Assembly: GCA_015493715.1 (NCBI GenBank)
Contig: WGCP01000066.1
Span: 1-34,403, forward strand
DNA from: Desulfobulbaceae bacterium
GTDB lineage: Bacteria; Desulfobacterota; Desulfobulbia; Desulfobulbales; Desulfobulbaceae
Direction of reading: 5' to 3'
DNA length: 34,403 nt
Part shown: piece after piece, positions 23,427 to 31,688 of the stretch
Layout: each line of letters opens with the position of its first letter
Numbering within the stretch: position 1 is the first letter of the stretch
Notes under the pieces: generated by a model
Database searches by the model: none
What the model was told of the DNA's origin: nothing
Seen by the model: only the letters and a program-made list of their open reading frames with translations
Made by a program: the position numbers and the translations under genes

Positions 23427-24194
23427 CTATTTGTTAAAAACCGATTCACGGAGTTTCGGGGCTATAAAGGCGTGCAGCTTCTGCTCCATGACCCGTGGAT
23501 TTTCACCGGAGAGAATGGAACCCATTCCCTCGACAATAATCGTTTTCTGAAGCAGTTCGGTCTTGGAGCGGGTTTTCAGTTTGCCGGCAATGGGAAGAAA
23601 AATGATGTTGGCAAGGACCGCGCCATAAAAGGTCGTCAGCAGGGCAACGGCCATGGCCGGACCGATGGAAGAGGGATCGCTCATATTCTGGAGCATTTGC
23701 ACCAGACCGATCAGGGTGCCGACCATCCCCATGGCCGGGGAAATGGCGCCCAGAGACTCAAAAATGGAGACTCCCAGGGAATGACGCTGGGCAATATAGT
23801 CGATTTCCGTGTTGAGCATGGCTTTGAGGTCTTCAGGCTCCTGCCCATCCACAGCCATTTGCAGGGCTTTGACCAGAAAGGTGTCTTCTATGGAATCAAT
23901 GGAACCCTGTAGGGAGAGAATGCCTTCCTTGCGAGCTTTATTGGCAAATTCCATGAGCTCCCCAAGTAGGTCATTGGTATTAGTTTCTTTAAAAAGAAAG
24001 GCCTTTTTGGCGATATTGACGGCACTGAGAACATCGCCGAGGGGAAAGTTAACCAGGGCGACTCCGGCCGTACCGCCAAAAACGATGAGCACGGACGGAA
24101 TATCGATAAAGATACTGAGGGAGCCGCCCTGCAGGATGGCCATGAGCATCAGGCCAAATGAGGCAACCAACCCTATAATTGTTGCAAGATCCAC
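23427..24194 (-). CDS. motA: Flagellar stator protein MotA (MotA/PomA family)
   Basis: MotA forms the five-subunit ring around MotB in the stator. The 255-residue product opens MDLATIIGLVASFGLMLMAILQGGSLSIFIDIPSVLIVFGGTAGVALVNFP and has the conserved membrane block SLGAISPAMGMVGTLIGLVQMLQNMSDPSSIGPAMAVALLTTFYGAVLANIIFLPIAGKL. The start is a GTG (24194) with a weak ribosome binding site. It opens a new unit after the terminator behind flgE, with a promoter candidate 95-125 bp upstream. The protein is closer in length to PomA-like than to E. coli MotA, which does not settle the ion. Confidence 0.94.
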   Translation of the reverse strand: MDLATIIGLVASFGLMLMAILQGGSLSIFIDIPSVLIVFGGTAGVALVNFPLGDVLSAVNIAKKAFLFKETNTNDLLGELMEFANKARKEGILSLQGSIDSIEDTFLVKALQMAVDGQEPEDLKAMLNTEIDYIAQRHSLGVSIFESLGAISPAMGMVGTLIGLVQMLQNMSDPSSIGPAMAVALLTTFYGAVLANIIFLPIAGKLKTRSKTELLQKTIIVEGMGSILSGENPRVMEQKLHAFIAPKLRESVFNK

Positions 24195-24288
24195 GTGATG
24201 AGCCTGTTGTCAGGTGTCGTTTGAAAATGAAAAATAAATATCAAAAAGAGTTCAAAAAAAATCAAAAAATATCACTTTATTCCTTCGC

Positions 24289-24318
24289 AGTGTACATGCT
24301 GTAATGGTGCCCTGTCAA
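24289..24318 (-). promoter_or_regulatory. Promoter candidate upstream of motA
   Basis: On the minus strand TTGACA (24313-24318) and TACACT (24289-24294) are separated by 18 bases, a fair housekeeping promoter. Within the same stretch GGCACCATTACAGCA has GG and GC separated by 10 bases, as in sigma-54 promoters, but the TTGC half is imperfect. Either reading would give a leader of about 90 bases before motA. It lies between the flgE terminator and motA, where a promoter is needed. Confidence 0.5.
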
Positions 24319-24400
24319 AAAGATATTTGCAAGTTAAATGCCGGATATTTTTTTATTGTGCAGCTCGGGTGTGATACCCCGCCTCAAGGAGGCACAACCG

Positions 24401-24430
24401 ATAGGCGCAGACTTTGAACGATGAAAACAG
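24401..24430 (+). repeat. Partial copy D of the dispersed repeat
   Basis: ATAGGCGCAGACTTTGAACG and the following ATGAAAACAG match 1462-1491 of copy A at about 24 of 30 positions. Only this edge of the repeat is recognisable. It lies in the 464-bp flgE-motA gap together with a separate hairpin. The overlapping 71-residue track ORF (24384-24599, minus) is probably spurious. Confidence 0.55.
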
Positions 24431-24496
24431 AAATTTTGGACTGGACAGTCGGCGGGTCTAAGGCGGGCTTTGCACGTAACCTAAACAAGATGGTAC

Positions 24497-24567
24497 ATTC
24501 ACGGTTACGCCGTTTCCGCCAAGGATGGCGATTTCGCTGAGTTGGTAGGAACGGCTTAACCGTGAAT
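24497..24567. repeat. Long bulged hairpin in the flgE-motA gap
   Basis: ATTCACGGTTA (24497-24507) pairs with TAACCGTGAAT (24557-24567). Inside it GCCGTT-T-CC pairs with GGAACGGC with one bulged base. The loop contains another small stem, GCC-AAGGAT-GGC. The combined stem is about 19 bp. It resembles a REP/MITE-type element or a structured RNA more than a terminator, as no T-run follows. It lies 30 bp past the flgE terminator. I recognise no riboswitch consensus. Confidence 0.6.
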
Positions 24568-24597
24568 ACTATCAGGACTATTCTGATGCCTGTTAGC

Positions 24598-24635
24598 AAA
24601 AAAAAGCCGTTTTGCCTGAGACGGCAAAACGGCTT
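24598..24635 (-). terminator. Strong intrinsic terminator after flgE
   Basis: Perfect 13-bp arms AAGCCGTTTTGCC and GGCAAAACGGCTT enclose a six-base loop. On the minus strand the stem is followed by eight Ts. It starts about 24 bp after the flgE stop. It closes the fliF-flgE unit and implies a separate promoter for motA onward. Confidence 0.93.
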
Positions 24636-24658
24636 CGAGACAAAATTCTGACTTTTAT

Positions 24659-25939
24659 CTAACGTTTCAGGTTAATCAACTCGCCTAACAGTTCATCAAC
24701 CGTAGAAATTATTTTTGAGTTGGCCTGAAAACCACGCTGGGCGGTAATCATTTTGACGAATTCTTGCCCCATGTCCACATTGGATTGTTCCAGAGAATTG
24801 GTAAAAATTTTCCCAAGTTCCGGACCAGGTAATCCGACCCGGGCGGACCCTGAATCCGTTGTTGCCGTATACAGGTTGGAACCGGCCAATTCTAATCCAT
24901 TGGGATTTTTAAACTTGCCCAAGACCAAGGTGGCAATATTGACCTGAGTACCGTTTGAATAAGAGGCAACGGCCGTGCCGTCACTGTTGATGGCAACGTT
25001 TGTCAAGTTGCCTGCCCCGAATCCGTCCTGATTCTGGCCTATTACCTTGGATTCACTGTCAAACTGGGTGCAGTCAAACTTGAGAGCCACGGTCTGGCTC
25101 GCTTCTGATCCATTTCCCCATCCGGGGTTTATGGTAATATCTTGAGTTACCGGATCCGGTTTGCCGTCGCCATCCGTATCGGGCAGATTACCATCGGTAC
25201 CAAAGGTAAGGTCAGGTCCGTTCCCTGTTTGCAGGGCACCGGTAGCATCTTCATAGCTGTAGGCGGTTGTCCATTTATTGGTAGTCGCATCCTCAAGCCG
25301 CCAGTAGACGGACAACAGATGGGGGTCGCCCAAGGTATCAAAAACCTGGGACGAGGCCTGTAGATTATATGTGGTTCTGTCAGTCGGGTCGATGGCACCG
25401 GCGCCAAGCTCGGGAGCGCTGGCATCAAGGTTGGTTGTAAAGGTCATCTCTGTGGTTTTTTTAGCCTCGACCAAGCCGGTGTTCTTGACCTGGATGTCTG
25501 CCGGATCTCCGGGTGCAAGCTCGCCTGTTGCCGCATCATACAGCTTGCCCTGGACCCGGAAGCCCTCGGGATTGACCAGGTAACCGTCTTCGTTAAACCT
25601 GAAAGCACCGGCCCTGGTATAGAGCGGAGTGTCATTGCCGGGTTCCTTGACGATGAAAAAACCATCACCCTCAATGGCGACATCGGTATCGGAAGCGGTG
25701 GTTTCAAAAGTTCCTTGAGAAAAAACATTGTCAATGGTGGATAAACCGACACCGCGGCCGACCTGGGCCGTACCGCCGGATCCGAAGACCGTGCTGGAGA
25801 GCAGGTCGGAAAAAACCGTTCGTGCTCCTTTGAAACCGATGGTATTTGTATTGGCCAGGTTGTTTCCTATAACACTCATGGCCTGGGAGTTGGTGTTGAG
25901 TCCACTAACTCCGCTAAACATAGCACTTTGGATGCCCAT
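24659..25939 (-). CDS. flgE: Flagellar hook protein FlgE
   Basis: FlgE is the subunit of the flagellar hook. The 426-residue product has MGIQSAMFSGVSGLNTNSQAMSVIGNNLANTNTIGFKGARTVFSDLLS at the N-terminus. The DTDVAIEGDGFFIVKEPGNDTPLYTRAGAF stretch and the C-terminal LEQSNVDMGQEFVKMITAQRGFQANSKIISTVDELLGELINLKR follow. Between them is a large outer domain (about residues 150-330) rich in Thr, Asp and Gly. Ribosome binding site AGGAGA precedes the ATG. It is 76 bp after flgD. Confidence 0.95.
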   Translation of the reverse strand: MGIQSAMFSGVSGLNTNSQAMSVIGNNLANTNTIGFKGARTVFSDLLSSTVFGSGGTAQVGRGVGLSTIDNVFSQGTFETTASDTDVAIEGDGFFIVKEPGNDTPLYTRAGAFRFNEDGYLVNPEGFRVQGKLYDAATGELAPGDPADIQVKNTGLVEAKKTTEMTFTTNLDASAPELGAGAIDPTDRTTYNLQASSQVFDTLGDPHLLSVYWRLEDATTNKWTTAYSYEDATGALQTGNGPDLTFGTDGNLPDTDGDGKPDPVTQDITINPGWGNGSEASQTVALKFDCTQFDSESKVIGQNQDGFGAGNLTNVAINSDGTAVASYSNGTQVNIATLVLGKFKNPNGLELAGSNLYTATTDSGSARVGLPGPELGKIFTNSLEQSNVDMGQEFVKMITAQRGFQANSKIISTVDELLGELINLKR

Positions 25940-26015
25940 GGCAATCTCCTGCGTGGTTCTTTGATAGATTTCAGAATATTAATGATACGATGAACAACAC
26001 TTCATCAAAGATGAA

Positions 26016-26885
26016 TTATCCGCCATTCACTGTGTCTGCCGCATCCTGTACCGTCTGGACGGTAGAAACGGCCTCGCCGACTATCCCCGCGCCATCCGTT
26101 GCACCTGAGACATTTTCTTCGCTATTTTCAGTATCGGTTGTTTGGCTGTCATTCTTTAGGCCGCTTTCCGAAGAATTTGCTTCATAGACTCCATGGATGT
26201 CCGTCATGGAAAATTCACCCACATCCGTTATCAAGACTGCGCCGCCGTCACCAAGGTCCACTCCGGTCACGTCAGCCCTGACCAGGGGAGAAACACCGAC
26301 GGTTTCACCTTCGGCGTTGCCTTGGGATTCAGTAACAATTGAGTACTTACCTGCGGGCAGGTGCTTTCCGTTTTCATCAACACCCGACCAGGTGATGGAA
26401 TGAGTACCGGTAGAGAGTTCCGTCGCGTTCAGGGTCGCTACTCGCTGACCGGCTGAATTTTGGATGTGAAACTGTATTTCGGAGGCTGTGCCATCAACTT
26501 GATAGCCGATCTCGGCCGTGCCTTCACCAAGCTGGAAAGAAGAACCCTGTACCTTTACCTCTTTACCAATCATGGAAAGGGCGGAGAGTCTATCGGAATT
26601 ATTCTGACTTTGGGCCAGTTTATCCATGGAGTCATTGAGATTAAAGAGTTGCTCCAATTGGCTGTAGTTGGCCAATTGGGCGGTGAATTCGGTCGGGTCC
26701 GATGGATTGAGCGGATCCTGGTTCTGGAGTTGCGCCACCAGCAGTGTCAGAAAGTCATCTTGACCCAGGGTTTGTTTTTTATTGTCCGCTTTCTTGTCAC
26801 CTGTATCGGTTGCAGTTTTAGCCGCAGCCTTTGCCGACTGATCTGCAGCGGTATAGCCCTGTGATATTCCTGGTACATAAGTCAT
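26016..26885 (-). CDS. flgD: Flagellar hook-cap scaffold FlgD
   Basis: FlgD caps the growing hook and is removed when it is complete. The 289-residue product has the N-terminal TLGQDDFLTLLVAQLQNQDPLNPSDPTEFTAQLANYSQLEQLFNLN (about residues 38-83), the family's most conserved block. FlgD Ig-like and FLN-type domains follow (TGTHSITWSGVDENGKHLPAGKYSIVTES). It ends with an extra acidic Ser/Glu-rich tail of about 65 residues beyond the usual end. A good AGGGAG ribosome binding site precedes the ATG, 12 bp after fliK. Confidence 0.95.
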   Translation of the reverse strand: MTYVPGISQGYTAADQSAKAAAKTATDTGDKKADNKKQTLGQDDFLTLLVAQLQNQDPLNPSDPTEFTAQLANYSQLEQLFNLNDSMDKLAQSQNNSDRLSALSMIGKEVKVQGSSFQLGEGTAEIGYQVDGTASEIQFHIQNSAGQRVATLNATELSTGTHSITWSGVDENGKHLPAGKYSIVTESQGNAEGETVGVSPLVRADVTGVDLGDGGAVLITDVGEFSMTDIHGVYEANSSESGLKNDSQTTDTENSEENVSGATDGAGIVGEAVSTVQTVQDAADTVNGG

Positions 26886-26897
26886 GTTCGCACTCCC

Positions 26898-28433
26898 TTA
26901 GATGTGCACGCTTAAATTTTGGTTAGGATCAACGGAAAGGGGACTTTCCTGGTCTTCCTCCGGGAGAGAAAAACTCATCCTATTGGTATTTGACCGGCCG
27001 GGATTCTCGAATTGTCGTCGGTTAAACTGTTCCTGGAACAGTTGACTGTTGCCGCCGCCATCGGTTGTAACACTGACCTGCATGTGTGCAAGGTTCATTC
27101 CCTGTTGTTGCAGAACCTCACGGAGCCTGGGCAGGTTGCGCTCAAGGATATCCTGGACCTGTGGATTCTGGGCGGTTATGTGGGCCTTTATATTGTCCTG
27201 TTTTACTTTTATTTCCATCCGCAATTCACCAAGCTCGGCCGGATGAAGCCGCATGGTTATGGTTCCGGTTTCCAGGCTTCGATTGACGGCAAAATGGCCT
27301 GTCACCTGGTCGATAATCTGAGAATGCGGAATTTCAACGCCGGAAGGTAAGTGCAGGGAAAGTGAGCCCGGGTTGTCCAACCCGGATACCCGGCCTGCCT
27401 GCGTGCTCGTCTGGTCAAGAGAGAAGACCAGCGGCACATCCGGCCCGGCCTGGTTGACCGGTGTCTGCAAATCCGGAGTAAGCACGGAGTTTTTAGCCGG
27501 CCCCTGATCACTTTGTCCGGGTTTCTGCTCATTTCCGGGTGAGGTCTCCGCATCCGTTATCGTTTTGACTCCAGGTAAATTTGAATGAATAAAATTGGAG
27601 TTTGCATCCTGTGGCGTACCCGGTGCTTCCAACCCGGTACCAGGGGTACCATGAGCCCGAGCAGTTGATTGATCACCGACCGGGGTTACCTGTGTCTGCA
27701 CAGCCTGGGCGGTGAGGGTCATGCCGGATGTTTCCTGTTTTACCTGGGAAAATTTACCGTTTTTACCCTGGTCTACTCCAGTCGTGTAGCTGAATTGCGC
27801 CTGCCAGTGCTCAACAACGATGGACTCCTGTTGTGTCCCGGTCTGTGCCTGTTGGGCAGAGGTGTGGGCGGATGTATTGTCCTGCTCACCTGTGACTTTG
27901 CCTAAAACTGCGGCTACTATAGATTTCTTATCCTGGACAGGTGGGGTTACTCCACCATTTTGTATCGATATGGAATCCTCAACCTTCAGGATTATCGGTG
28001 CATCATCACCTGCTGATATCGGCTCTCCAATTGTGATGCCCGGGCCGGTCTCCGCTGACTGGTGAACAAGATGCGAATTGCGGAGTACCTGTTGCAGCAG
28101 GTCTTTGTCGCTTCCATCAACCTGTTCATCCTCTTTTTTCCCGCTATCGGAATGGACGGTATGTGCCGCCTGATCGGAATCAGGTTTTCCCACCTTGTCG
28201 GTCTGTGCGGCTTTCTCTCCCGAGGTATTATGTTCGCCGGTTATTTTTTTTGCTGAGTCGTTAGCGTTATCACCGGTCTTTTTTGTTGCATGCTCAGGTT
28301 TATCAGCATGCCTGCGTGCATCATTGAGGTGTTTGCTGAAATGATCGCCCTGAGCTGTTTGACGTGTTGCCGGTGGTTCGGCAGGTGGTGCAGCCGGTTG
28401 AAGAGCAACTGGTATGGCTTGCATTGCTTGCAT
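26898..28433 (-). CDS. fliK: Flagellar hook-length control protein FliK
   Basis: FliK measures hook length and, on reaching FlhB, switches export specificity. The 511-residue product has a long, low-complexity Gln/Thr/Ser/Asp-rich N-terminal part, as expected for the ruler. The C-terminal Flg_hook domain is TGTITMRLHPAELGELRMEIKVKQDNIKAHITAQNPQVQDILERNLPRLREVLQQQGMNLAHMQVSV (about residues 390-457). An AAAGGA ribosome binding site precedes the first ATG. Its target FlhB carries the unusual NPTR cleavage motif. Confidence 0.92.
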   Translation of the reverse strand: MQAMQAIPVALQPAAPPAEPPATRQTAQGDHFSKHLNDARRHADKPEHATKKTGDNANDSAKKITGEHNTSGEKAAQTDKVGKPDSDQAAHTVHSDSGKKEDEQVDGSDKDLLQQVLRNSHLVHQSAETGPGITIGEPISAGDDAPIILKVEDSISIQNGGVTPPVQDKKSIVAAVLGKVTGEQDNTSAHTSAQQAQTGTQQESIVVEHWQAQFSYTTGVDQGKNGKFSQVKQETSGMTLTAQAVQTQVTPVGDQSTARAHGTPGTGLEAPGTPQDANSNFIHSNLPGVKTITDAETSPGNEQKPGQSDQGPAKNSVLTPDLQTPVNQAGPDVPLVFSLDQTSTQAGRVSGLDNPGSLSLHLPSGVEIPHSQIIDQVTGHFAVNRSLETGTITMRLHPAELGELRMEIKVKQDNIKAHITAQNPQVQDILERNLPRLREVLQQQGMNLAHMQVSVTTDGGGNSQLFQEQFNRRQFENPGRSNTNRMSFSLPEEDQESPLSVDPNQNLSVHI

Positions 28434-28497
28434 CGGTGAATCCTTTGTGAAAAACGTTTTTTAAATTCTTTTGCCTGTCGAACTCAAAAAGTTTCTC

Positions 28498-29031
28498 TCA
28501 TTTGAGAGAGGAAAAGGCAGTGGTAAGTTGGGCTGCCTTGTCCCGGTTCATATTGTTGAGTATCTTTGCCGCTGCCTTGGTTTTCATGTCCGCAAGAAGG
28601 CTGACGGCTAACTTCCGGTCAAGAGTGCTGATGATCCCTGCTGCCTTGTCCGGGGACATTTTCGCGTACATTTTACTGAGATCACGTATTCTTTGTTGTT
28701 CGCGTGCATCTTTCTGAACAAGGAGTTTTTTGATTTTCAGCCTGGTTGTTTCAAGCTGGTCAAGTTTCTTATCGACCTCGGACTCCAATCTCTTTAGTTC
28801 CTTTTTCCTGTTTGCCAGTTCTTGACGCTCTTTCAGTATATTTTGGCGTTCATTTTGCAAAGCCTGCAAGACCCTGCGTTGTTCAACCGAGGAAAACGGC
28901 GGTTCGCCAGGCGTATTTTGTGCGGGCTTTGCCTGAACTGTTTTGTCGCCGCTGTCTTTGTTGTCGGCGCCATGGACAATGACAGGCAAACAGGGAAGCA
29001 GAAATACAAAGGCAAGGATAAGGCGTTTCAT
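28498..29031 (-). CDS. MotE-like flagellar protein with an MgtE_N-type C-terminus
   Basis: The 177-residue product has a signal peptide or anchor (MKRLILAFVFLLPCLPVIVHG). A long charged coiled-coil (about residues 52-113, LQALQNERQNILKERQELANRKKELKRLESEVDKK) follows. The C-terminal helix repeat is MSPDKAAGIISTLDRKLAVSLLADMKTKAAAKILNNMNRDKAAQL (about residues 123-168), which resembles the MgtE N domain. This layout is that of the periplasmic MotE/FlbB-like flagellar proteins next to fliJ. In other bacteria those act in stator or disk assembly, so a periplasmic motor role here is inferred. The ribosome binding site is weak. Confidence 0.75.
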   Translation of the reverse strand: MKRLILAFVFLLPCLPVIVHGADNKDSGDKTVQAKPAQNTPGEPPFSSVEQRRVLQALQNERQNILKERQELANRKKELKRLESEVDKKLDQLETTRLKIKKLLVQKDAREQQRIRDLSKMYAKMSPDKAAGIISTLDRKLAVSLLADMKTKAAAKILNNMNRDKAAQLTTAFSSLK

Positions 29032-29095
29032 TTTTTGACGTTTGTTGCGGTTTCTGTTGTGTTGTTCATGATTTGTTACCAGGGATTTATTCTAA

Positions 29096-29530
29096 TCACC
29101 GGCGGCCGTGTCGTAACACTGCGATCTCGTCGAGCATGGCGGCTTCCTGTCGTTCTCTAAACTGTTTATAGGCAAGATTTTGCTTTTCCTTGAGTTTCTC
29201 CAGTCCCTTTTTTTCCTGACCGGCATGGAGCAGACGCCTGCGTCTACGTGCAACTTCTTTCTGCTGTCGGACCAGCTTTTCCTGCAGTTCCAGCAAGTTT
29301 TCCTGTTCAAGAAGAATCCTGTTTTCATAGAGAAGCAACCGGTCAACCGTTGTGCCTTCCCTCTTTTCACCTTCAAGGTTTGCATGCAGGTCTGTTACGA
29401 CCTGTTTTGCATCTTCCACTTGCCGGCTGATTTCGGTTTCTTTTTTGCGGCTGATAAAGAGTTTTTGTCTGGCCTCATCCTCAAGCTGCTTGCGGTAGCG
29501 CAGGACCGGTTCCATGGAAAACGGTTTCAT
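29096..29530 (-). CDS. fliJ: Flagellar export protein FliJ
   Basis: FliJ is the coiled-coil stalk inside the FliI hexamer that couples it to the FlhA gate. The 144-residue product opens MKPFSMEPVLRYRKQLEDEARQKLF and is one long antiparallel coiled coil. That opening (F-hydrophobic-x-x-V-L-x-Y-R) is the family signature. It overlaps the fliI stop in an ATGA arrangement and is 64 bp before the MotE-like gene. Length and position agree with the family. Confidence 0.93.
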   Translation of the reverse strand: MKPFSMEPVLRYRKQLEDEARQKLFISRKKETEISRQVEDAKQVVTDLHANLEGEKREGTTVDRLLLYENRILLEQENLLELQEKLVRQQKEVARRRRRLLHAGQEKKGLEKLKEKQNLAYKQFRERQEAAMLDEIAVLRHGRR

Positions 29531-30912
29531 GCATCAGGCTCATCGGGTTGCGGACTTTTTCTCCGTTCGACATTTCGTCGTCCCGGATGCCTGCGATCAC
29601 GGCCCTTGCGGTCACTGACCAGGACACCCAAATCGCGGATGGTATTTTCAAGAGATGCGGATTCGCTAAATCCCTGGCAGAGAAAGGTATTGATGGCATC
29701 AATTTTGGAAATGGCATAATCAATTTTTTTGTTGCTGCCCGCAGCATAAGCCCCGATATTGATCAGATCTTCCGATTCTCGGTACACGGCCATCACACTT
29801 CTGGCTTTGCCGGCAAGTTCCATATGGCGCGGACTTACGATATCGCGCATAACGCGGCTGGTAGACATCATGACGTCGATGGCGGGATAATGGTTTTTTG
29901 TCGCAATATCACGGGAAAGGACGATATGACCATCAAGGATTGAGCGGACGGAATCAGCAACCGGCTCAGTGAGGTCGTCGCCGTCGACCAGGACGGTATA
30001 CAGGCCGGTAATGGACCCCTTACCCTCAAAGTTTCCCGCCCGTTCAAGGAGTTTTGGTAGAGTGGCGAAAACCGAAGGCGTGTATCCCTTGGTGGTCGGC
30101 GGCTCGCCCACGGCAAGACCTATTTCCCGCATGGCCATGGCAAAGCGGGTCACGGAATCCATCATCAGCAGGACATCTTTTCCCTGGTTACTGAAGTATT
30201 CCGCTATAGCGGTGGCGACAAAGGCCCCACGCATGCGCAACAGCGGTGACTGGTCCGAGGTAACGACCACGATAATGGAACGTTTGAGCCCCTCCTTACC
30301 GAGATCGCGTTCAATAAATTCGCGTACCTCGCGTCCCCGCTCACCAATCAGGGCAATGACGTTGATGTCTGCCTTGGCGTACTTGGCCATCATACCCAAA
30401 AGAACGCTTTTCCCGACCCCGGACCCGGCCATGATGCCCATCCTCTGACCGGTACCGCAGGTGAGCAGGGCATTAATGGCACGAATGCCCAGGTCAAGAG
30501 GATTCTCGATTTTCTGACGCTGCATCGGACTCGGCGGCAGGCTGTAGAGCGGGGTTGTCGCTTCCAGGTGCAGAGGTGGACCCTCGTCCAGGACCTGTTC
30601 CATGCCGTCGATGACCCGGCCTAACAGACCGTCGCCGACCTGGATGGAGGCGCTTTCCTTGATAACGCGGATGAGGCTGCCTGGTCCAAGTCCCCGCAAT
30701 TCGCCAAGGGGCATCAACAGGGCCTGATCATTGTTGTAACCGACAATTTCAGCAGGGACCGGCGGCCCCGGCTCAAGAGGGTTGATTTCACAAAGCGATC
30801 CTATCGATGAGTGTGGGCAATATCCCTCAACCACCAGGCCGACGATACGGCGGACCTTGCCATAGACCCTGGGCGTGATCAGTCGATTAAGGGCATCCGG
30901 ACTGATAATCAT
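29527..30912 (-). CDS. fliI: Flagellar type III export ATPase FliI
   Basis: FliI is the hexameric ATPase of the flagellar export system, related to F1 beta. The 461-residue product has Walker A GSGVGKS (about residues 163-169) and ALIGERGREVREFIERDLG. The Walker B-type VLLMMDSVTRFAMAMREIGLAVGEPPTTKGYTPSVFATLPKLLERAG is also present, all family hallmarks. The ATG overlaps the fliH stop by four bases. A basic C-terminal tail (KGRDRRHPGRRNVERRK, about residues 437-453) is longer than usual. Confidence 0.96.
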   Translation of the reverse strand: MIISPDALNRLITPRVYGKVRRIVGLVVEGYCPHSSIGSLCEINPLEPGPPVPAEIVGYNNDQALLMPLGELRGLGPGSLIRVIKESASIQVGDGLLGRVIDGMEQVLDEGPPLHLEATTPLYSLPPSPMQRQKIENPLDLGIRAINALLTCGTGQRMGIMAGSGVGKSVLLGMMAKYAKADINVIALIGERGREVREFIERDLGKEGLKRSIIVVVTSDQSPLLRMRGAFVATAIAEYFSNQGKDVLLMMDSVTRFAMAMREIGLAVGEPPTTKGYTPSVFATLPKLLERAGNFEGKGSITGLYTVLVDGDDLTEPVADSVRSILDGHIVLSRDIATKNHYPAIDVMMSTSRVMRDIVSPRHMELAGKARSVMAVYRESEDLINIGAYAAGSNKKIDYAISKIDAINTFLCQGFSESASLENTIRDLGVLVSDRKGRDRRHPGRRNVERRKSPQPDEPDA

Positions 30913-31688
30913 TGCTCCTCGACGTGATTTGCATTATCGGCATCACTTGGGGACGGGTTGTCGCTATTTGTGCTTTTTTCTTCAAGAAATTCCCGCGCCG
31001 TTTCCAGTTGCGCCTCGATGGTGGCATCAACGGTGCATATATCGGAATCAAGCCTGCAGCCGCCGCGAAGAATTTCCGGATCGGTTTTCAATATGATATG
31101 GTTGAGCTGCTGCACTGAGGCGATAAGCTCGGGAACCATCTTTTCAACGGATGCCAGATCATTGGGATTGAGCCAGATATCATACTCATTATTTTTCATG
31201 GCCAGTTCAATGGCCTTTTTGAGCGTGTTGGCGATCACATCTCTGCCGGTTGCGACTTCCCGGCCGATTATTTTTCTGCTGAGGGCGATGACCAGATTGA
31301 TCATATCGACACGACTCCGCTCAAGAAGCTCTTCGTGCAGGTTGTCCACATCGGCGCAGGCCCGGGTAAATGCCTCTATTGTCTGCCGCAGCTCGGATTG
31401 TTGCGTCTGTTCGGTTTCCTTGTTTCCCTGCAGAGCATCCTGCTTGCCCTGTTCATAGGCCTCGGCTCTGATAGCATCAATGTCGGGCAGGGGCGGCTGC
31501 GGCGAGGGCGGGGTTGTTGCTGCGGCCGGCGGGGATTGTCCGGCCGATTCCGAAGCCTGGTGTTGTTCAGTCGGCTTCGGCATCGTCTTTTGGTTCTTTT
31601 TCTCTGATGAATCCGGCTCAATCTTTGCGCTGACCAGGGAAACCGGGGTAAATGACGGGTCGTCCTTGAAAATATTAGACGAGCTCAT
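30909..31688 (-). CDS. fliH: Flagellar assembly protein FliH
   Basis: FliH binds and regulates FliI and links it to the C ring. The product has a disordered Pro/Gln/Ala-rich N-terminus (about residues 25-75). AEAYEQGKQDALQG is next, then a coiled coil and the C-terminal FliH/HrpE-type domain (IALSRKIIGREVATGRDVIANTLKKAIELA and IILKTDPEILRGGCRLDSDICTVDATIEAQLETAREFLEE). I place the start at the ATG 31688 instead of 31730 because GGGAGGCGGAG precedes it, giving 259 residues and a 14-bp overlap with fliG. It overlaps fliI by four bases. Confidence 0.93.
   Translation of the reverse strand: MSSSNIFKDDPSFTPVSLVSAKIEPDSSEKKNQKTMPKPTEQHQASESAGQSPPAAATTPPSPQPPLPDIDAIRAEAYEQGKQDALQGNKETEQTQQSELRQTIEAFTRACADVDNLHEELLERSRVDMINLVIALSRKIIGREVATGRDVIANTLKKAIELAMKNNEYDIWLNPNDLASVEKMVPELIASVQQLNHIILKTDPEILRGGCRLDSDICTVDATIEAQLETAREFLEEKSTNSDNPSPSDADNANHVEEQ

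Noticed and set aside
24384-24599. 71-residue minus-strand ORF in the flgE-motA gap
   Set aside because: It covers the hairpin and the partial dispersed repeat, with no domain and no ribosome binding site support.
24360-24600. Riboswitch (for example cyclic-di-GMP type) before motA
   Set aside because: Hairpins are present but none of the conserved riboswitch core sequences I know could be matched.
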